Below are positions 58,321 through 64,000 of a DNA stretch of 64,000 nt, one piece after another; position 1 is the stretch's first letter, and each line of letters opens with the position of its first letter. Location: the NCBI GenBank assembly GCA_019671005.1, contig CM033744.1:40550022-40614021 (forward strand). The letters run 5' to 3'. The position numbers were made by a program, and so were the translations under genes. The notes below the pieces were generated by a model. The model did no database searches and was not told where the DNA came from. It saw only the letters and a list, made by a program, of their open reading frames with translations. Origin of the DNA: Hibiscus mutabilis (taxonomy: Eukaryota > Streptophyta > Magnoliopsida > Malvales > Malvaceae).

Positions 58321-58919
58321 TAGGGATGTTCAAACGGTCGGTTCACTGAACTGAATTTCTAAAATTTTATTAACCGAAATTTTTTCTTATTAACCGTTAA
58401 CCGAACCAAAATTTTTTCAAATTTTTTTAACCGAACCAAAAAAAGTTCGGTTAATTCGGTTAACTGAAATTTGTTATAAAATTTTGGGTAAATTACACAA
58501 ATGGTCACTAAACTATGCTAAAATAATCTTTTTAGCCACTGAACTTTCAAAAGTTATAAAAAACTATTAAACTTATCGAATTATTTCAAAATGATCATTG
58601 ATTTATTGCACATTATAAATTATTGATAAATATTGAAAATTTTAATGATTGTTTTTTAATAATTTAATAAATTTAATGATCATTTTGTGCTAATTTGATA
58701 AAGTTTAATGACCATATTATAATTTTTAAAAGTGTAGTGACAAAAAATAAATGTATATAAAATATAAAAATTTTGGGTAATTCGGTTAATTAACCGATTT
58801 CGGACCAAATTAACCGATAACTGAAGTTTAAAAAATCATTAACCGTTAACCGACCGATTAACCAATTTTTTTTTGTTTCGGTCGGTTAATTCGGTTAACC
58901 GAAATTTTAAACACCCCTA
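58321..58919. repeat. hAT-type MITE with nested insertion
   Basis: The ends TAGGGATGTTCAAAC and GTTTAAACACCCCTA-like inverse are flanked by a perfect 8-bp duplication CTCACATG (58313-58320 and 58920-58927). The arms are rich in TTCGGTTAACCGAA-type words. A second element (about 58482-58779) with GGTAAATTACACAAATGGTC at its left end sits inside it. The copy is related to 22803-23333. Confidence 0.87.
58482..58779. repeat. Element nested in the hAT MITE
   Basis: The interior carries ATGGTCACTAAACTATG and inverted AGTGAC/AATGACCAT words like the MULE-MITE at 9815. AAAATTTTGGGTAA occurs at both borders and could be a long target duplication or an end of the element. The type is uncertain. Confidence 0.5.
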
Positions 58920-58960
58920 CTCACATGTTAAAATGAAATAGGTAATGCTAGTTTAATAGA

Positions 58961-59480
58961 GTTAATTACAGCACACGTCCCCAAACTATAATTATCATTC
59001 TAAATTGATTTTTAAACTTTTGAATGTTTCAATTTCATTCCAAAACTATGTCTCCCTTTCTAAATTGGTCCCAAACTTTTGATTTATTCAATTTAACCCC
59101 AAGTTATGTCCCTCATTCTAAATTAGTCCCCCAAACTCTTGAACATTTCAATTTCATCCTTAAATTATTTTTTATCTCACGTCATATTATTACATAATGC
59201 ACATAATTATTTACATGATAATTAACAATTTATTAACATGGGATATGACAACCATCTATTGATAATTTTGGGATGAAATTAGAATATTTAAAAGTTTGAG
59301 GATCAATTTAGAATGAGAGTCATAGTTTAGGATAAAATAAAAATATTTAAAAGTTTAGGGTCAAATTTGAATGAAGATAATAATTTAGGGATGTAACTAA
59401 AATGTTCAAAAGTTTTGAGACTAATTTAAAATGGGGGTAATGGTTTAAAAATATATGGTGCAATTAACTCGGTTTAATAC
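58961..59480. repeat. Foldback element
   Basis: The left part GAGTTAATTACAGCACACGT and the repeated motif CTAAATTGRTYCCMAAACTT are mirrored on the right by AAGTTTGAGGATCAATTTAG-type blocks, ending GGTGCAATTAACTCGG. No coding sequence. Confidence 0.65.
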
Positions 59481-60330
59481 GTTGCAATTAACTTCTAAAT
59501 TTGATATAAAAATAAAAGTTTGAGGGTAAAGAAATCATTAGACCGTTCCAAAAAGGAAGTGTGAGACGTGACTCAAAGTAGCCTAATATTATCGCAATTA
59601 AAGGAGAATCCTTGCACTTGAAAAACGGGCTTTGCCGAGTCAAACCTCATTGGCGTGTCTAAAATACAGCATATGAAAACAAATTTAAATTAGGTTCATA
59701 TCACTTTATCAATCGATCATGTTGCTGATTACAATGATTGCTAACTTTATTTATTCTTTAGGAACAACCGATGCATACGAAATCGGCGCCATGCTTTTCA
59801 ACAATCTGTCCATGACTTTTGGCACATGGAAGAACGGCTCGCGGGTACCAGGTGGTGGTGGTGGTCGACACGGCTACAGCATTTCGCTTGCACGACTTAT
59901 CGATAGTTTACTAAGATATCTTAAGTTCGAACCCTAAACTTTAAGACGTGAACGTTAACATTAACGCGTGACTTGAACCGGTTAAATAGCGATGGGTCGT
60001 GACATAACGTTGGGTTCTACCACAACTCTGAATGACCACTTCAAGTTTATCTTGGATAGTTGTTGGCCTACCATTTTGATACTTTTGACATTTTGTTAGG
60101 TACGAATATTTGGCGGCCACCAACCTAAGCTTTGCGTTGTCTTACATTGAGCACACTTTTTCGAAGAATCCAATGAGAAGGTGGAATGTCGCAGGAACAG
60201 GGCTCCCAATGATGCCCAATTTGATGATGAGTTGCTAAAGTAGACCACATTAGTGTTTGTTCAAAGATAAAGACTTCAATTTGTGTCTGAAACCACAGAG
60301 CACCATGAAATGCCCACAAGCTCTAGGGGC
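59481..60330. other. Unrecognised moderately GC-rich stretch
   Basis: 59760-59940 and 60110-60330 have higher GC than their surroundings and open frames of 60-72 codons on both strands, including a short Gly run (PGGGGGRHG). I recognise no protein family, splice pattern or repeat. It could be a gene relic or captured host DNA. Confidence 0.3.
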
Positions 60331-60494
60331 CCTCCCCAATTATTTTGGGCAGAGAGGCCTGCATAGTCCAAACCCCAAAATTTTGCAGATCTTTTGGATC
60401 ACCAATATAATCATAACTTGGAATACTATATTATGATTCATGTGTTTTATTGTGGTTTTCTGAAGGAGGAACCAAATATAAAAAAGAATGGTAA

Positions 60495-60690
60495 ATATAA
60501 GCGTTTGGCAAACGGCTGATAGCTAATTGCAGTAGCTGGTTTGATTAACTGATTTTATTAGTTGATTTGAGAAATTGATTTTATTAGTTGATTTGAGAAA
60601 CTAATTTGATTAACTATTTATATAAAGTGTTTGGTAAAGCTTAACTGATAGCTGATATGAGTAAAATGACAAATAAGGGTATGATACATT
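60495..60690. repeat. MITE-like repeat with a 30-bp tandem duplication
   Basis: GATTTTATTAGTTGATTTGAGAAA-type sequence occurs twice in a row near 60550 and 60580. GCGTTTGGCAAACGGCTGATAG on the left resembles GTGTTTGGTAAAG and AACTGATAGCTGATA on the right. The borders are not fixed. Confidence 0.45.
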
Positions 60691-61105
60691 TAGTTGTTAA
60701 GTACATATATGTTTTATAATACTTTAGTATTTATTAGGGTAAAATTATTCGAATAAAATGCTTTTGATAAAGAATTAAAAATTTTCTTAAGAAAATTAGT
60801 GAATACTTTTGAAAATTTTAAATATATTTTTTAAATTTAATATTTACAAATATTAACCTTGTGAAGATTGATACATAATATTAACTTTGTATTAAATATC
60901 AACACTACAATTTTTTTCACTTTCATGTTTTGCTATATTTTTTTAACTAAAATATACTTGAGAATCTATAACTAAAAATAGAATAATAAAATAAAATTTC
61001 ACTAATTCATCATTAGACTTTGCATAAAAATCATTTTACACAAGTTCATTGAAAATATTCAAGAAAGAGATACATATCCAAACTAGTACAAACAAATAGG
61101 AGTAT

Positions 61106-63093
61106 TTAAGAAATACGTTGTGGTCGTCTAACTGCCATTAAACTGGTAGTGATGTCATTACGCACTTTTGTCATTTCATTAGTACTCATACGCTCAAATT
61201 CTTGAGTGGATTTGGTATTCGAAAATGCTTCCGGAGGAATAAAATTCGGATATAAATTTATGACCCTAAAAGTTGGGTCAAGAACTTTACTTAATCTGAT
61301 GTAGTTATGTAAAGCAAATGCAGCACAAACTATCATATTTTGATCTTGATGAATTGTTGAGATATTTGATTTTGATATAACTTAAACAAAAAATATTTTT
61401 GGACTTGAACAAATTTGCAAAAATATTTCAAATGTCCATTAACTTGAAAAATATGCTTGAAAGCCTTAAAAATGTTTTTGACTCAAACAAATATTTTCAA
61501 GTAATTTAAAAGTCCCCAACGGCTAATTTCCAACGGCTAGTTTTTTATTCTACTCTATAAATACAAGTCGAAGACACTTGAAGAAGGAGATGATGGACAT
61601 CCAAGCTTAAAGATCAAGAGAGTAGAGTTATTTACTGTCTATTTTGTAATGTCTTGCAATTTAGTCCAATCCTAGTGAGCCAAAATATGTAAACACCCAC
61701 CTAGAAAGGTAATTAGTTTACATTGTTAAGACCTCGTAATTGAGGGATAGGTTCTAGTTGATCCTTATAAAAACTAGGAAGAGGGTTTTATCTTAGCCCG
61801 TGAAAAGATAGGGATATAAGGTTACCCCTTGAACCCATAAAAAGAGGAGAATTCATTGTTAGTGAATTAGGAAATCCTTAGTGTGGATGCTAAGGTAGTG
61901 GATGTAGATCTTGGTTAGAAGGTCGAACTACTCTAAAATCGATTGTGTCAAATTGTCATTCTTTCTATTTTTGTTTTCTCAATTTCAAAAGAAACATATA
62001 CATTCTTCATCGGCGCTAATTTCAGTTGAAGACACTGAGCCTTTCACGAATATATGGGCATTATTGCTAAGTAATATTTGCCTAAGCATGATAAAAAGTC
62101 ACAAAATTAAAATTATTTATTTTAAAAATAAAAATGAATGTACATAAACAAATAAGAATAGATGATTAACTAAAATGAAGGTATTTACCTTGAGGAATTT
62201 TTGGAAAATTTAGATTTGAGTTCCCAATTGTATCTAGGAAAATACGAGAGTCATGAGCCGATCATTCCCAACCATTTAGCACATATGTGAAAAGCAAATC
62301 GAAATCGCATATTGCTAATACATTAATGGTGAGTGTCCATGTCCTTCCTTTATAACGCAATTGATCTTCCTCACGAAGAATAACATCTATATGAGTACCA
62401 TCAATTGCTCCAATGCAATCCTAAAATGAAATAATTTATTATGATATGCGTATGGATGAGATGTAAATTATTATTATAGAATAACATATATTAAATAATA
62501 ACATCCATTAAAAATTACCTCAAATGTGACATATATTTAGTGTCACTAGCAATTTGTAAAGGAATTTTCTTAAATTTAGGATCTCTTAGTCTTATTATGT
62601 CCCTTGACAAGCCATTCATGACATCTAAAACCTCTTTAAAAATTATACTTACAATTTCACCAAAATATTGAAATCGTTCTTGGACATCCCAATTCGGGGC
62701 TCTTTTAGTTAGAGTAAATACAAATAAACCAACCTTCTCCAAAGTAAATATTTTATCTGAAGGAAGCAACCCATACTTGCATTCTAAATTCATGCATAGC
62801 AGGCGAAATGTGCATTGTGTCATTCTAAACATGTTAAAACAACATTTTTCATGACCATTCAACAATTTTTGCATCCATTTTTCTCCCGTTTGAAAAGAAT
62901 TCATGCATGGTTCCTTGTGTATGTACTTTACATAGTAAATAGATACATAACCAAATGCACAAGCTACCAAGTCCCAAAATTCACTATTTCTGCGCCTCTT
63001 CCGTATTCTACTGTGGATAACTTGCATATTCATGCCTACAAATATTTGTATATATAAAAAATTATACTTGCTCCAAATTGCAACTCGCATCAA
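61106..63093 (-). pseudogene. PIF/Harbinger transposase pseudogene
   Basis: Minus strand. The N-terminal part (62520-63093) includes MFRMTQCTFRLLCMNL, VQERFQYFGEIVSIIFKEVL and GLSRDII, typical of plant Harbinger transposases. After a short intron come DCIGAIDGTHIDVIL (first catalytic Asp), LTINVLAICDFDLLFTYVLN and GWE, then a TGA stop where Gly is usual, and SAHDSRIF (second Asp region). The central segment leading to the third acidic residue is missing. The C-terminal part (61106-61340) keeps MIVCAAFALHNYIRL. A solo LTR (61355-62046) splits the gene just upstream of this. Nonsense, deletion and insertion all show it is dead. The family's transposase normally works with a Myb-like partner, which is not recognised here. 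Confidence 0.85.
61355..62046 (+). mobile_element. Solo Copia-type LTR inserted in the transposase
   Basis: Starts TGTTGAGATATTTGATTTTG and ends GAGCCTTTCA, with flanks TGAAT (61350-61354) and CGAAT (62047-62051), a 5-bp duplication with one change. It has a TATA box (TCTATAAATAC near 61555) and blocks shared with the Copia LTR at 42974, such as CCAACGGCTA, GGACATCCAAGCTT and TAAGGTAGTGGATGTAGATC. Joining the transposase across it restores the reading CPYIHQDQNMIVC. Confidence 0.85.
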
Positions 63094-63415
63094 ACAATTA
63101 AGAGAATAAATGTTGCTTTAAAAGTCAAAATAAAAAATTAAAAGTAATAATTTAACTTTAGATAAACCACTTTCACATTACAAATAAGTTCCGGTACAAA
63201 AAGTATATGTAGCATCAACTTGCATTAAAGCTATTGTGATGTTCATTAAAGCTACTATGATAAGCTACTTTCACATTACAAATAAGTTCAAGTACCAAAA
63301 GCTAGCAAAAATTTATTAAATACTAACTGAAAGTTGACTTCAAAATATATTTACAAGTGGATAATAAAACTAATTTCAACTTGCATTAAAGTTGCTATGA
63401 TGTTCTTTTTTCCCT
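63094..63415. other. Gene-free DNA
   Basis: AT-rich. A roughly 40-bp block with CTACTTTCACATTACAAATAAG-like sequence occurs twice near 63165 and 63265, and AACTTGCATTAAAG near 63220 and 63380. Nothing else is seen. Confidence 0.4.
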
Positions 63416-63429
63416 TCCCTCAATCAAAG

Positions 63430-63745
63430 TGCAAGCAAAAAAAATTATGGAGTACTAGATATTAAGCAAGGCAAAGATACTAATTTCGCTAAAGAATCAA
63501 CATATGTAAGGAAAGATTTAACATTTGAATGGGAAAATTCAACGAGTGAGCGTGCTTCAACATTCATTAATTCTATATTTTTAATGTTTCTCTCAATAAC
63601 AACTTGAGCTATAACATCGAGTTTCTCCGGTAATAGTGTTGATCCTCCAACTCTTCTAGACGATTCAACCTTAAAACTCTTATTACTCCCAAAAGCATCA
63701 TTCTTAAAGGCTTGTTTGATTTCTCTTCTTTCAACTTCTTGTTTA
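63430..63745 (-). pseudogene. Unrecognised open stretch, possible retroelement relic
   Basis: The minus strand is open for about 100 codons with no start ATG near its beginning (QEVERREIKQAFKNDAFG, LLPEKLDVIAQVVIERN, IELMNVEARSLVEF). It directly follows the integrase fragment on the same strand, so it may belong to a retrotransposon or to a rearranged junction. I do not recognise the domain. Confidence 0.35.
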
Positions 63746-63770
63746 TTAAAATTAAGTTTCTAAAAAGTTC

Positions 63771-64000
63771 ATGAGCTGCTCGTGGCATGCCAAACCTGGA
63801 AAATATAATTTTTTTTAGAAACTTAACAGTAGTTTTGGCACCATTATTTCGAGTAGCTCTAGCTTCTACCCATTTTGATACATAAACGACAACAAGTATG
63901 ATATAACAATTTCCAAAATAAGAAACAAATGGTCACATGTAATCGATTCCCCACACATTAAAGATTTCGTAAATATGAATTAGATTAAGGGGCATTTCGT
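63771..64000 (-). pseudogene. Ty3/gypsy integrase core fragment
   Basis: The minus strand reads IFNVWGIDYM, a stop, PFVSYFGNCYIILVVVYVSK, WVEARAT and FSRFGMPRA, the catalytic core of gypsy integrases (first Asp in GID). It stops at GMPRA and loses the following DRGTHF-type segment. The upstream part runs off the window. One nonsense codon (TGA for the usual Gly) is present. Confidence 0.8.

Overview
This window looks like AT-rich nuclear DNA of a eudicot plant. The genes have short exons with GT/AG introns, the proteins belong to plant-specific families (ULTRAPETALA, DUF789, terpene synthase, CYP71-type P450), and the space between genes is packed with plant LTR retrotransposons, LINEs and MITEs. 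The terpene synthases, the ULTRAPETALA copy and the cell-wall protein remnant feel Malvaceae-like, perhaps cotton (Gossypium). That placement is from memory of such proteins and is only an inference. No rRNA, tRNA gene or CRISPR array was found.

Layout. 1-2.3 kb: end of a minus-strand LTR, then a foldback MITE with a telomere-like core. 2.8-4.9 kb: eight-exon UbiA prenyltransferase (COQ2-like, +), with one Asp of its first Asp-rich motif replaced by Tyr. 4.9-6.9 kb: MITEs and a tandem duplication carrying a tRNA/SINE-like head. 7.2-8.6 kb: five-exon DUF789 gene (-). 9-19 kb: mobile DNA, including a MULE-MITE, a dispersed repeat split by a 3.4-kb LINE with an 11-bp target duplication, and two RNase H-type LINE tails. 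19.2-28.2 kb: a terpenoid-type neighbourhood, all on the minus strand. It holds a CYP71-family P450 (one homopolymer frameshift), a wrecked terpene synthase and an apparently intact seven-exon terpene synthase. 29.5-37 kb: a solo LTR-like unit, MITEs and a frameshifted cell-wall protein gene. 38.1-39.0 kb: a disordered MGCC protein (-). 39.4-41.2 kb: solo LTR. 41.5-43 kb: nested MITEs. 43.0-53.4 kb: a gag-only Copia element whose 3' LTR is split by a 6.5-kb minus-strand Ty3/gypsy element of Tat/Ogre type that carries a tandem-repeat block. 54.0-56.1 kb: intact three-exon ULTRAPETALA gene (-). 58-64 kb: hAT and other MITEs, a PIF/Harbinger transposase pseudogene hit by a solo LTR, and a gypsy integrase fragment at the window edge.

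How genes relate. The P450 and the two terpene synthases are co-oriented within 9 kb and could represent a small terpene-oxidation pair, but this is inference from family and position. COQ2-like, DUF789, MGCC and ULTRAPETALA have no evident functional link to one another. The strongest structural observations are decay and nesting: a terpene synthase lacking exon 2, most of exon 3 and its 3' end, with a 5-nt insertion in its DDxxD codons; a MULE-type element inserted about 90 bp before the P450 start; and a short motif (GTACCGATAC) repeated in the LTRs of two apparently different retrotransposon families.
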